Shown: positions 35,638-44,024 of the stretch, in pieces
How positions within the stretch are numbered: position 1 is the first letter of the stretch
Layout: the number at the start of each line of letters is the position of its first letter
Source of the DNA: Oceanobacillus kimchii X50
Lineage (GTDB): Bacteria; Bacillota; Bacilli; Bacillales; Amphibacillaceae
DNA length: 64,000 bases
Assembly: GCF_000340475.1 (NCBI RefSeq)
Contig: NZ_CM001792.1
Location: 1,262,659 to 1,326,658 of the forward strand
Direction: 5' to 3'
Position numbers and translations under genes: made by a program
Notes under the pieces: model-generated
The model's database searches: none
Seen by the model: the letters and a program-made list of their open reading frames with translations, nothing else
What the model was told of the DNA's origin: nothing

Positions 35638-36195
35638 TTGATAAAGGTACAGTTAGTTATTCCAGACATTAGATATGCAGCTACATTATCAAAGCAATCA
35701 TCAGATCCAAGGATTAGAGACACGTTAGGATTAACAAAAGCACAGTCTTCTGTTCAAGGAACGATCGATTTTATTCATTTTGTAATAGAAGCAGAAAGAC
35801 AAGGAAACTTATGTTCAAGAATTATTCTCAATGAGATTGACGAACCAATAGGTGTTATTACACTGAAAGAAATAGATGAAAAGAATAGTACGAGTGAAAT
35901 TGGAACATGGTTAGGAGTAGAGCATTGGGGAAAAGGGTATAACGAGCTAGCGAAAAATGAAATTCTTTATCATGCTTTTGAAAATATGAAATTAGAAAGA
36001 GTATTTGCAGGGGCGAAGAAAACAAATATACGGTCTCAGAAATCTCAAGAGAAACTCCCCTATATAAAAATAGACGAAGGAGTAAATTTTCCAGAGCAAC
36101 ATGCTAAGATGGAGAGTGAAGCAAGAGAACCGTGTATTTTAAATGTAATTGAAAGAAATTGTTTTTTAGATTGGCATAAGAAGAATATACTCTAA
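35638..36195 (+). CDS. RimJ/RimL-type GNAT N-acetyltransferase
   Basis: 185 residues from TTG 35638, with GAGGAGGA in the last codons of the previous gene and only three bases between them. EIGTWLGVEHWGKGYNELA near residue 90 is the acetyl-CoA motif of the Acetyltransf_3 group. RimL relatives acetylate alpha-amino groups, including aminoacyl-nucleotide antibiotics in the MccE subgroup. It shares the T-box with the preceding gene. Confidence 0.82.
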   Translation: MIKVQLVIPDIRYAATLSKQSSDPRIRDTLGLTKAQSSVQGTIDFIHFVIEAERQGNLCSRIILNEIDEPIGVITLKEIDEKNSTSEIGTWLGVEHWGKGYNELAKNEILYHAFENMKLERVFAGAKKTNIRSQKSQEKLPYIKIDEGVNFPEQHAKMESEAREPCILNVIERNCFLDWHKKNIL

Positions 36196-36334
36196 TACCA
36201 TCTTTTTTCTGAATCTTCTATGTATAATAGTATTAGATCAATGATGAGGAGGATTTACTTTGTTCGTAACGGATTAACTACTCAAATTTCAATAAAAGGA
36301 AGGTGATTCATTAACTTTAAATAGAGGTGTTAAA

Positions 36335-37458
36335 TTGAATAAATGGCTGATTAATACCGATTTTGCAAAGTTGTGGCTCCACAGTATATCCAATATATTA
36401 AGCAATCGTTTTCGAGAACTGATATTACCGATAATTGTACTCGGTCTTTCTGGTTCGCCGCTGTTAACATCTTTTGTACTTTTATCTCAACGAATTAGTT
36501 CCATACTCTTTTCAATTCCTCTAGGTACATGGGTTGAAAAAAGGAATCTGGTGCTAATTTCAACTATATGTAACCTGATATATGCCATGTTATTATTTCT
36601 ATTAGCATGTTTGATCACTATTGAAGACTCTAGTTTGGGCATCATTGGAATCATACTTTTCCTTATGGGGTTTGTAGAACTGATGTTGCGTATTACATTG
36701 GCAGCAATGGTCCCCAAAATTGTTAGTAGGGACCGATTATTAAGTGCAAATAATTTATTAGAGGCTGCTGATGCTATCGTTACATTTATTGGTCCTGCAC
36801 TAGGTGGGGTGATTTTAGCTACATATGGACCGAGCATTACTTTAGTTATTTGTGGAATTTTAATTCTTTTTTGTATGATTATTATTTCTTTAGTGAAATA
36901 TCGTAATGAAAATATCAACCAAAAAGTTATTATGAATAGAAAAGAGAAGCTCAAAAACTTTATAAACGAAGCTAGAGAAGGTGTCGATTATCTTTATGCG
37001 AATGATTCACAGATCGTTTCCACTATTTCTGCTGTCGTACTTGGATTTACAACTGTATTTATAGAGCTGACGATTATTATACATGCAAAAACAGCACTTC
37101 ATTTTACGGAAACTTCAATAGGTATATTGCTTTCGTGCGCGGGAATAGGGAATATTATAGGTGTACTAATCATGCCAAGATTTAAAAGAATCAATTGGTT
37201 GTACCTATTAAGTAGTCTGCTGATGATTTCATCGTTAGGAATATTATTATTAACTTCAGTGCAATCATTGTACTTAGTGGAGTTGCTACAATTATGGGTA
37301 CGCTTTTATCAGGTTTAATTTCAGAATGGGATTCTAACTTAGCCTTAATTTTAGGATTTATTGTTTTGTTATTGTGCGGGATATTCATTTTAAAATATAA
37401 ACAACAAGGCGTTACGATGAACAAAATTCAACCAATCTATCATAGAGTTAAAGAGTGA
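36335..37458 (+). pseudogene. MFS transporter, frameshifted and internally deleted
   Basis: TTG 36335 behind AGAGGTG opens a normal major facilitator (MNKWLINTDFAKLWLHS, GTWVEKRN between helices 2 and 3, and eight to nine spans). The frame closes at 37318. In another frame the DNA continues VATIMGTLLSGLISEWDSN and a final helix to TGA 37458. Between LLLTSVQSLYLV and this part about two helices are missing, so a deletion has shifted the frame. The 327-residue product would be truncated and is unlikely to work. Confidence 0.75.
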
Positions 37459-37536
37459 GTCAATTGATTTTCTAACTGCCCTGGATAGTTACACTTAGTT
37501 GTACAGATTAGTTAAGGTCAGTTTAAAGAACAAATT

Positions 37537-37615
37537 GTCCAGTTACACCTTTACAATAAACACCCCAAAAGTTAGATTTTCACTCTAACTTTTGGGGTGC
37601 ACTACATAACTGGAC
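37537..37615. terminator. Nested palindrome between convergent genes
   Basis: Inner arms CACCCCAAAAGTTAGA (37561-37576) and TCTAACTTTTGGGGTG (37584-37599) are perfect; outer arms GTCCAGTTA (37537-37545) and TAACTGGAC (37607-37615) are also perfect. T-rich sequence follows the outer right arm. It can end both the MFS and the pectate lyase transcripts. The inner arms resemble IS3-family terminal repeats, so it may be a solo IS scar. Confidence 0.65.
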
Positions 37616-37628
37616 CTTTTTTGTATCC

Positions 37629-38636
37629 TTAAGGCTGAACTATTCCAACACCCGCAAACTGAGAAACCATTGCTTTGACATCTTGTACAGGAGTTAAATT
37701 GTAATTATAGGATACAGTGTAAGTGGTTGTTGAAGTAGTTGGCTGACTTCCTGTGCTATTTATATACAAGTTGTTGGAAACATTCCAATAGCCAGGTTCG
37801 TCGCTGTACCAATAACCTAAAGGATCCTTAGAATTTTCGAAGACATTATTTTCTACAAGCAATTCTGCACCCATCCGTGCATTAATACCGGTATCAATGA
37901 TCCCTTCGAAATAATTATTGTAAAGGTGCCCTTCTCCATAACGGAAAGCAGGAACACGTGAATTCAAATTTTGAAAATGGTTATGATGGAAAGTGATGTT
38001 ACGATCTCCATCATCACTATCGGAAGAGCCCATTAACATCGCTTTCCAGCTGTCATGGACATAGTTCCAGGAGAAGGTAATATTATGTGCATTTTTCTTT
38101 ACATCAAATAACCCGTCATAATAATCTTTGTCCACATTTAAATCTGCATATAGCTCATTATGGTCTACCCAGATATTATTAGATGGTCCTTCAATACTAA
38201 TAGCGTCTTTATCACCAGCTCTTACTTCGTGAATTGTGAGATTTCGAATGATCACATTATCTGCCCGCCATACTTTAATGCCGATACCGTCAAATTCGCC
38301 ATTCGTTCCAACTCCAACAATCGATACATCGGAAACATCTTTGATATTGATTTTACTATCCGAAGTATTATCAGGTGTGATCGTTCCATCTACATAAATT
38401 TTTAATGGAGTGTTATCGTCTTTATCCTTTAAGGCTTGAATGATTTGGTCACCAGTGGAAACAGTTACAGTATCTCCTCCTTCACCGCCGGTTGTGCCAC
38501 CATCAAATGTAGCAAACCCGGTCATACTGAAATCAGGAGTACTCGCAGAGACAGACTGAAAAGACAAACCTAAAGACAATATAACAATAAGACTTAATAA
38601 AAAGATTTTTACATTTTTTCTAATCAATTCTTCCAC
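37629..38636 (-). CDS. Secreted pectate lyase, polysaccharide lyase family 1
   Basis: 335 residues. The signal peptide [16 protein letters not shown] ends near SVSA. The parallel beta-helix shows [45 protein letters not shown] and [19 protein letters not shown]; the Asp residues bind calcium and the Arg of RVPAFR is the catalytic base in PL1. It splits polygalacturonate outside the cell. The start is GTG 38636 or TTG 38627; the latter is better spaced from AAAGGGTG. A cre-like site lies upstream. Confidence 0.9.
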   Translation of the reverse strand: MEELIRKNVKIFLLSLIVILSLGLSFQSVSASTPDFSMTGFATFDGGTTGGEGGDTVTVSTGDQIIQALKDKDDNTPLKIYVDGTITPDNTSDSKINIKDVSDVSIVGVGTNGEFDGIGIKVWRADNVIIRNLTIHEVRAGDKDAISIEGPSNNIWVDHNELYADLNVDKDYYDGLFDVKKNAHNITFSWNYVHDSWKAMLMGSSDSDDGDRNITFHHNHFQNLNSRVPAFRYGEGHLYNNYFEGIIDTGINARMGAELLVENNVFENSKDPLGYWYSDEPGYWNVSNNLYINSTGSQPTTSTTTYTVSYNYNLTPVQDVKAMVSQFAGVGIVQP

Positions 38637-38721
38637 ACCCTTTTAAGATTTTATATTTAGTCTGCTTATCCACAAAGTCCTACATCATCCCTCCTTTTTA
38701 AAATAATATCTAAACCTTATC

Positions 38722-38736
38722 ACGAAAACGCTTACT
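38722..38736 (-). promoter_or_regulatory. cre-like site before the pectate lyase gene
   Basis: On the minus strand AGTAAGCGTTTTCGT is one or two bases from the CcpA consensus TGTAANCGNTTNCA, about 90 bases ahead of the start codon. Confidence 0.55.
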
Positions 38737-38759
38737 TAAAAATAATCATTTATTCATAT

Positions 38760-39038
38760 ATTAAACATTCTGGTTAGTTTATACTAAATAAAATCCAATA
38801 AATACAGACTATATTTACTATAAAAAATAGCTAATTACCTCGTTTTTTAAAATTTATTATTTGTTATAGAAAGTATATTTTTAGAGAATCTAATACAATG
38901 ATTATAGATTTTGTCTTTGATTAATATTTTTTTTCACAGTAATTTACTAATTATAAAAATGAGAGAATAAATTAACTCTGGACACAGTCTCATTGGGTTT
39001 TACACCCGCTATTTTAATTGGCCAATAAGAGAGAAAAA
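38760..39038. other. AT-rich gene-free region
   Basis: I see no gene, hairpin or repeat here beyond AT-rich promoter-like sequence. Confidence 0.45.
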
Positions 39039-39227
39039 TTAAAAGAATCGTTGATTACGGTCATTGAAGAAGTCGTTATTCAAGAAGTATTTAAAATAAT
39101 ATTGACCATCTGTACTAAGTAATGCTACTGCATTAGTGGATGATTTGTAAGTTACACCTGTAAAATCAGTAATTTCTTCACCTTTAACATTTGTCCCCCT
39201 TTGACAACGCGGTGGCTGAAGCGACAT
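39039..39227 (-). CDS. Short ORF, possible gene remnant
   Basis: 62 residues; the C-terminal 50 (KGEEITDFTGVTYKSSTNAV, STDGQYYFKYFLNND) read like a real beta-rich domain, the first 12 do not. The ATG has no ribosome binding site. Probably the tail of a broken gene; no family recognised. Confidence 0.25.
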   Translation of the reverse strand: MSLQPPRCQRGTNVKGEEITDFTGVTYKSSTNAVALLSTDGQYYFKYFLNNDFFNDRNQRFF

Positions 39228-39370
39228 TCAAAAAGATCAAAACAGAATTTGTATATATACAGTTAAGATAGTAAGAAACATACTAGGTATTTTTCAAAGA
39301 AAAAATAAGCATTGGTATGTCAACACTAAAATGGACAAAAAATTATAGGGGTAGATGAGATGTTTAAATT

Positions 39371-39495
39371 TCACTTTAAATAACCTAGCGTTCCATGAAT
39401 TCGAATGTTATTACACCAATGAAAATAATCATTAAGTTCAAGAACAAGATGTTCAAGAGAAGTGAAATGAGCTCCGTCCATAGTAGTATGCTTCA
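39371..39495 (-). mobile_element. IS3-family transposase C-terminal relic
   Basis: The minus strand encodes DGAHFTSLEHLVLELND, then YFHWCNNIRIHGTLGYLK and a stop. The NxxRxHxxLGYL end of the IS3 OrfB integrase core is unmistakable. Downstream sequence to about 39310 (GTTGACATACCAATG on the minus strand) looks like the element end. No complete transposase remains. Confidence 0.7.
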
Positions 39496-39557
39496 GTTAT
39501 TAATATAAGTTTACAAGCCCTCATTTTATCTGTCCGATTTAGTGTAGCTTATCCAAA

Positions 39558-39782
39558 GGTACCTCATAGGCGAGATGAGTGCCCGGAATTAGAGGGTGCA
39601 GGAAAGTATGGTAACTCATAGGCGAGATGAACGCCCAGAATCAGAAGGAATAGAGAAATAAGGTACCTCATAAGCGAGATGAGTGCCCGAAATCAGAAGG
39701 GTCAAAGCAGAATGGTAGCTAATAGACAAGATGAGCGCCCGGAATTAGACGTTACATGGAAATCTGGTAGCTCATTGATTGG
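39558..39782 (+). repeat. Four 52-bp tandem repeats plus a partial fifth
   Basis: Units start at 39558, 39610, 39662 and 39714, with a partial one at 39766. Each begins GGTANCTCATAGGCGAGATG followed by a conserved GCCCGGAAT-like block and about 14 variable bases. CTCAT and ATGAG in each unit can pair around a 7-base loop. Not a CRISPR array: the conserved part is longer than the variable part and the spacing has no unique spacers. Confidence 0.85.
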
Positions 39783-39810
39783 TAGGGTGATAATCCGTTT
39801 GCTTAAGTAA

Positions 39811-39846
39811 AAGAACTACCTTCCGCTTCAAAGGAAGGTAGTTCCA
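39811..39846 (-). terminator. Terminator of the CynX-type MFS gene
   Basis: GAACTACCTTCC and GGAAGGTAGTTC form a 12-bp stem; on the minus strand TTTTACTTAAG follows. Confidence 0.8.
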
Positions 39847-39854
39847 TTCATTAT

Positions 39855-41066
39855 TTATTCAAATTTAATCTTTTCGTTTTTCCCCGCGATGGTTCCGAGT
39901 ATTGCTATACATAAAGCAACAATCATTAAAATAACCAAAGGAATAGTCCATCCATTGGTCCATTCTGAGATGAAACCAAGTAGTAATGGTCCAAGTGCAG
40001 CGACCATATAGCCGACCGATTGTGCCATACTTGATAGTTGTGAAGATTGAGCCACTGTTTCTGTACGAAGAACAAAAAACATCATCGCTAAACTAAATGC
40101 TGTCCCGGCACCGACTCCAGTTAACAATAAGAAAGCTATAATTAAGTTAGTTGATGATGTAAATGTTATTCCAAACAGTCCACTAAAAAATAGAAGTCCT
40201 GCGATACATCCAATTATTCGTTGATCATTCATTTTCCCTGCAATGATTGGCGCGACAAATGTCGTTGGAATAATTCCCATCTGTAAAATTGCAATAAACC
40301 AACCTGCGTCACTTTCAGAAAATCCTTTTGCTAATAAGATATCTGGAAGCCAAGTAAACAGACTATACGGAATGAATGATTGAAAACCCATAAAGAATGT
40401 TACTGCCCAAGCTATTTTCGACTTGAATAATGCAGTAGGAGGTTGGCTCTTTACATCTACAAACACCTTTTTCCGTGATGAACGAATCATGGGTAGTCGT
40501 AATAATAATATAATTACGGCAATCAAGGAAATGACGCTCCATACTTGCATTGCGTTGCGCCAATCCAATGAAGGAAAGGAAGTAATAGGGACAGATATTC
40601 CTGAAGCCAGCGCTCCAAATAAATTCATGGTTACAGAATAAATACCAGTCATAAGTCCGATACGATATGGGAAGCTTGATTTGATTAGTCCTGGCATTAG
40701 TACATTTCCCACCGATATTGCTATCCCCAGAAGCAGTGTGCCGAATAGCAACATGGATATATCACCAATTGATCGAATATATATACCTATGGATAATACT
40801 ACCATTGCCATTAATAACGTAATTTCCATTCCTAGTTTTCTAGATAGAGTAGGAACAAATGAAGAAAAAATTCCAAATGCTATTAAAGGTAATGTGTTAA
40901 TTAAACCGATCATGGCATTTGTTACCTCTAATTCATTTCTAAATATTGGAATTAATGGGCCAACGGAAGTGATGGGGGACCGTAGTGTTGAAGCTATGAA
41001 AAGAATCGCTAAAATTAATAGAAATGTATAATAACGCTGTTTTGTCGAATTTGAAATACGTTGCAT
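39855..41066 (-). CDS. CynX/NimT family MFS transporter
   Basis: 403 residues, twelve predicted spans. LRSPITSVGPLIPIF near residue 27 is the hallmark of the CynX/NimT (cyanate/nitroimidazole) group, which also includes YycB-type proteins. The frame and length are complete. The substrate is unknown. The ATG follows AAGGAG. It is a single-gene unit. Confidence 0.85.
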   Translation of the reverse strand: MQRISNSTKQRYYTFLLILAILFIASTLRSPITSVGPLIPIFRNELEVTNAMIGLINTLPLIAFGIFSSFVPTLSRKLGMEITLLMAMVVLSIGIYIRSIGDISMLLFGTLLLGIAISVGNVLMPGLIKSSFPYRIGLMTGIYSVTMNLFGALASGISVPITSFPSLDWRNAMQVWSVISLIAVIILLLRLPMIRSSRKKVFVDVKSQPPTALFKSKIAWAVTFFMGFQSFIPYSLFTWLPDILLAKGFSESDAGWFIAILQMGIIPTTFVAPIIAGKMNDQRIIGCIAGLLFFSGLFGITFTSSTNLIIAFLLLTGVGAGTAFSLAMMFFVLRTETVAQSSQLSSMAQSVGYMVAALGPLLLGFISEWTNGWTIPLVILMIVALCIAILGTIAGKNEKIKFE

Positions 41067-41265
41067 GGTGTTTCTCCTTATGATTAATCTTCGTTAGCTA
41101 ATATATCAAAGGTTAATTATACATAAATTGATCATAAGGAGAAAGATAATAATTATTGATTATTTATTCTGAGTTTTAAAGGATTTAATCCAAAAGGTAA
41201 CCAAACACATATTACAACTTATGGTAAGTATGGGGCAATGACTAACATGATGATAGAAATTGATA

Positions 41266-41514
41266 TTAAAAAAGTACTAACTGTTTTTGAAAATTTAAAT
41301 TTTTATCACTTTTATAAAATCCAGAGAATTGTAATTTGTTCCGATATAATACAAAAATAGAAATAATGATACCAATACCAGCAATTAATCCTCCATAATA
41401 ATTATCTAATTGAATACCGATGGATGAATAGATAAACATAATAGCTTTATTGAAAATAAATCCCAATAGACCAAAAATTATGAGTATCCGGATGATTTCT
41501 AAAGTGAATTTCAT
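41266..41514 (-). CDS. Small membrane protein of unknown function
   Basis: 82 residues; spans IIRILIIFGLLGFIFN and YYGGLIAGIGIIISIFVLY with a short loop and a polar tail. ATG 41514 follows TAAGGAGAG. No family recognised. Confidence 0.55.
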   Translation of the reverse strand: MKFTLEIIRILIIFGLLGFIFNKAIMFIYSSIGIQLDNYYGGLIAGIGIIISIFVLYRNKLQFSGFYKSDKNLNFQKQLVLF

Positions 41515-41633
41515 TTTCGGCTCTCCTTAAATAGCTATAAAGTTCTACAATAATCTAAATTGAGTATTTATTAAAATTTTGCGTCTATTATAAATAAATC
41601 TACGTCTATTTAATAAAAGGGGGAAAACTAGCA

Positions 41634-41933
41634 ATGGCACTATTGAATCTAGCAAGTGTAATATTAGGGATAATAGCATTAATTCTTCCCGTTATCAATC
41701 TATTATCCACACATAAACATAAATTGAAAAAAATTATTCTAATGTTAGTAAGTCTAAGTGCATGTTCTATTGCAATATGTTTTCAGTTATTTTATCAGCA
41801 TCACCTCGTGAAAATTCAGGATTGGTCAGCTTTAATGGATGTTTCAGGTAGCACAGTTTTGATATCTGCAATACTATTGGCTTTAACGGTTACTTTAAAT
41901 ATTTCTTCCATTTTTGGGATGAGGGAGTCATGA
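41634..41933 (+). CDS. Three-span membrane protein, coupled to the HAD phosphatase
   Basis: 99 residues from ATG 41634 behind AAAAGGGGG. Three hydrophobic segments (NLASVILGIIALILPVINLL, IILMLVSLSACSIAICFQLF, VLISAILLALTVTLNIS). Its stop TGA overlaps the next ATG (ATGA), so it is translated together with the HAD enzyme. No family recognised. Confidence 0.6.
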   Translation: MALLNLASVILGIIALILPVINLLSTHKHKLKKIILMLVSLSACSIAICFQLFYQHHLVKIQDWSALMDVSGSTVLISAILLALTVTLNISSIFGMRES

Positions 41934-42469
41934 TAAACAAAAAGCTTGAAGCAGTGTTTTTAGATAGGGATGGAACCATTGGTGGAGATGATAAGGTACA
42001 TTATCCAGATGACTTTAAGTTGTTTACGAATTCGAAAAAGAATATAGATTATCTTAAACAATTTGTTCAAGTGTTTTCATTTACCAATCAACCAGGTATT
42101 TCATTGGGAGAGGCGAGTAAAGAAGATTTCTATAAAGAATTAATGGGATTTGGTTTTGATGATGTATTTCTATGTCCACATCATCATAAAGAAGGCTGTA
42201 AATGCCGAAAACCTAGTACTGGTATGTTAAAAGAAGCTACTTATAAATATCAGTTAAATTTAAATAACTGTGTTGTAATTGGCGATAGATGGAGTGATAT
42301 GGTAGCAGCTTCCAAAACAAATTCAGTAAAGATATTAGTAAAAACAGGGGCAGGAATGTCAACGCTTCATGACCATTTTGAAAAACTAAAAGAAATTGAA
42401 CTTGATTTTGTTGCAGAGAATCTTACAGAAGCAGTAAACTGGATTAGTAATCGATATCACCTATCATAG
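41930..42469 (+). CDS. HAD-IIIA phosphatase, GmhB/histidinol-phosphatase type
   Basis: 179 residues. Motif I FLDRDGTIGG has the nucleophile and acid Asp; FTNQPGIS is motif II; CPHHHKEGCKCRKPSTGML is the zinc loop and Lys of the GmhB/HisB-N group; IGDRWSDM is motif III. Such enzymes remove phosphate from heptose bisphosphate or histidinol phosphate; the partner pathways are not next to it, so the substrate is open. Start ATG overlaps the preceding stop. Confidence 0.85.
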   Translation: MINKKLEAVFLDRDGTIGGDDKVHYPDDFKLFTNSKKNIDYLKQFVQVFSFTNQPGISLGEASKEDFYKELMGFGFDDVFLCPHHHKEGCKCRKPSTGMLKEATYKYQLNLNNCVVIGDRWSDMVAASKTNSVKILVKTGAGMSTLHDHFEKLKEIELDFVAENLTEAVNWISNRYHLS

Positions 42470-42571
42470 AAAAATGAATGAAACAAATCAATTTATGATA
42501 TATAGATTGCAGAATTAAATCGCAGTAGACAAATCGGATTAATGAGTTTATAATTAAGTTTATAAAAATAT

Positions 42572-42670
42572 ACTTATCAAGAGAGGTGGAGGGACTGGCC
42601 CGTTGAAACCTCAGCAACAGAGTGCATCTGTCTGTGCTAAATCCTGCAAGCATTAGCTTGAAAGATAAGT
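42572..42670 (+). promoter_or_regulatory. SAM-I riboswitch (S-box)
   Basis: P1 arms ACTTATC and GATAAGT close the aptamer. AGAGAGGTGGAGGGACTGGC, CGTTGAAACCTCAGCAAC, GTGCTAAATCCTGCAAGC and the end AGCTTGAAAGATAAG match the S-box consensus closely. Downstream, AAAGATAAG (42661-42669) can pair with CTTATCTTT (42702-42710), while CTCTTCT (42697-42703) can pair with AGAAGAG (42728-42734) next to the ribosome binding site. These are exclusive, so SAM should block translation. No T-run terminator is present. Confidence 0.92.
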
Positions 42671-42746
42671 TGAGGTTATCGTAATATACAAATTCTCTCT
42701 TCTTATCTTTGCCATGATCATACTTATAGAAGAGGAGGATTTAAAT

Positions 42747-42947
42747 ATGGCTTTCTGGAATGAAGATGAATCAGAAAGAAGAAAAAACGAATTAATTGAG
42801 AAATTAATTGCATCTAATCATTTTAAAAAAGGGAACAAACATCTTTATGAGCTTACTACCGCAGAGTTAGAATACGAATACTTTAAGCTTCAATTTAATG
42901 ATCACCCACATGCTGGTAAAAGTGCCATTCATTGGGAGAATTTTTAA
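42747..42947 (+). CDS. Fbp-like small protein under SAM riboswitch control
   Basis: 66 residues from ATG 42747 behind GAGGAGG; the frame is open eleven codons earlier. RRKNELIEKLIASNHFKKGN, LYELTTAELEYEY resembles the Fur-regulated basic protein FbpA of Bacillus (ELIxKLI..GVFKK..LYELTLxELExEY). FbpA-like proteins act with small RNAs in iron sparing. Control by SAM instead of iron would be unusual. A clear terminator follows. Confidence 0.65.
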   Translation: MAFWNEDESERRKNELIEKLIASNHFKKGNKHLYELTTAELEYEYFKLQFNDHPHAGKSAIHWENF

Positions 42948-42970
42948 CTTTATATTTTGATACAAACTTT

Positions 42971-42996
42971 ATCCTCGCATTTGCGAGGTTTTTTTA
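42971..42996 (+). terminator. Terminator of the Fbp-like gene
   Basis: CCTCGC ATTT GCGAGG followed by seven T residues. Confidence 0.9.
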
Positions 42997-43036
42997 TTCC
43001 ATTTTTACATCAAATGTATTACTCATAGCAAATTAC

Positions 43037-43384
43037 TTAATTATCAATTACTTTTACATAGATAGTGTCTATTCCGACTGGCGGACCAATCTCTCTGACT
43101 TCTCCAGTAAATCCGACTTCAACTTTATCACTTACTTCAAAAGTAATTTCTTCTTCTACAGATAAATCAACAGTTACTTGATTTCCAGAATTTAAAATTG
43201 ACCCTTTAGTTACTTTAACAATAGCAATATCATTGTTTATCGTCTGTATATTTCCAATAAGGCTATCCTGAGTTTTAAATTTGGCATTTCGAATGTTATT
43301 AATAGAAGTGCTATCACAAGAACTGGAAAATACTAACATAAATATTATACTGATGTAATTTATCATTATTCTAAAAATCTTCAT
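43037..43384 (-). CDS. Small lipoprotein
   Basis: 115 residues from ATG 43384 behind AGGGGTG. A hydrophobic start (MINYISIIFMLVF) ends in SSSC, a permissible lipobox. The remainder is beta-rich (IQTINNDIAIVKVTKGSI, VDLSVEEEITFEV) and resembles small DUF3221-type OB-like lipoproteins. Function unknown. Confidence 0.55.
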   Translation of the reverse strand: MKIFRIMINYISIIFMLVFSSSCDSTSINNIRNAKFKTQDSLIGNIQTINNDIAIVKVTKGSILNSGNQVTVDLSVEEEITFEVSDKVEVGFTGEVREIGPPVGIDTIYVKVIDN

Positions 43385-43492
43385 ATACAATCACACCCCT
43401 AATTGATATTATATATTATTAAATGAATGAGAATTATGTATTTTTCTGAATTGAATGATAAAATGGAGTGTAGTCTGTTGGAGGTGACTGGT

Positions 43493-44011
43493 ATGCAAAT
43501 AAACTTTAAATCAATACATAGTGAAGAGGATGTTAACTTAATTTCCACATTATATAGTAAAGTTTGGAGACAAGATTCTGAAGGGATATTCCAACGAATA
43601 AAGAAACATATGGACTATGATGGTTTTCAAGGGCATATGATTCTATCGGAAGAAAATAAGTTAATTGGTTTTGCTTATGGTTATTTTTCATTGAAAGGTC
43701 AATATTACCATGATCTTATTGCTAATCATCTGAATCAACAGGAGTATCAAGATTGGTTCTCCAACTGCTATGAAGTTGTTGAAATAATCGTGGACTCATA
43801 TTATCGAAAGTTAGGATATGGAAGAGAATTATTAGACAGTCTGTTAAAAGGTGCCAAAACAACTACAGCAATTTTGACAACACAACAAGATAATATGACT
43901 GCTATACAATTTTATAAGAACCAGCATTGGGAACTAGTAAAAGAGCAATTTTATCCAAATGAAGATGGAAAAGCATTTGTGATTTTCGGTAAGAGACTAA
44001 AAAGACAGTAA
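43493..44011 (+). CDS. GNAT family N-acetyltransferase
   Basis: 172 residues from ATG 43493 behind GGAGGTGAC; the frame is open 22 codons earlier. EIIVDSYYRKLGYGRELL near residue 100 is the acetyl-CoA motif, and MTAIQFYKNQHWE the late strand. First gene of a tight three-gene run with a methyltransferase and a HIT protein (gaps of 13 and 27 bases). Confidence 0.82.
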   Translation: MQINFKSIHSEEDVNLISTLYSKVWRQDSEGIFQRIKKHMDYDGFQGHMILSEENKLIGFAYGYFSLKGQYYHDLIANHLNQQEYQDWFSNCYEVVEIIVDSYYRKLGYGRELLDSLLKGAKTTTAILTTQQDNMTAIQFYKNQHWELVKEQFYPNEDGKAFVIFGKRLKRQ

Positions 44012-44024
44012 AGCGAGGTAATAT

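Noticed and set aside
39558-39782. CRISPR array
   Set aside because: Units are 52 bases with more conserved than variable sequence, the variable parts are too short for spacers, and no cas gene is present.
42671-42746. Intrinsic terminator in the S-box platform
   Set aside because: The available stem (AAAGATAAG/CTTATCTTT) is not followed by a T run; translational control fits better.
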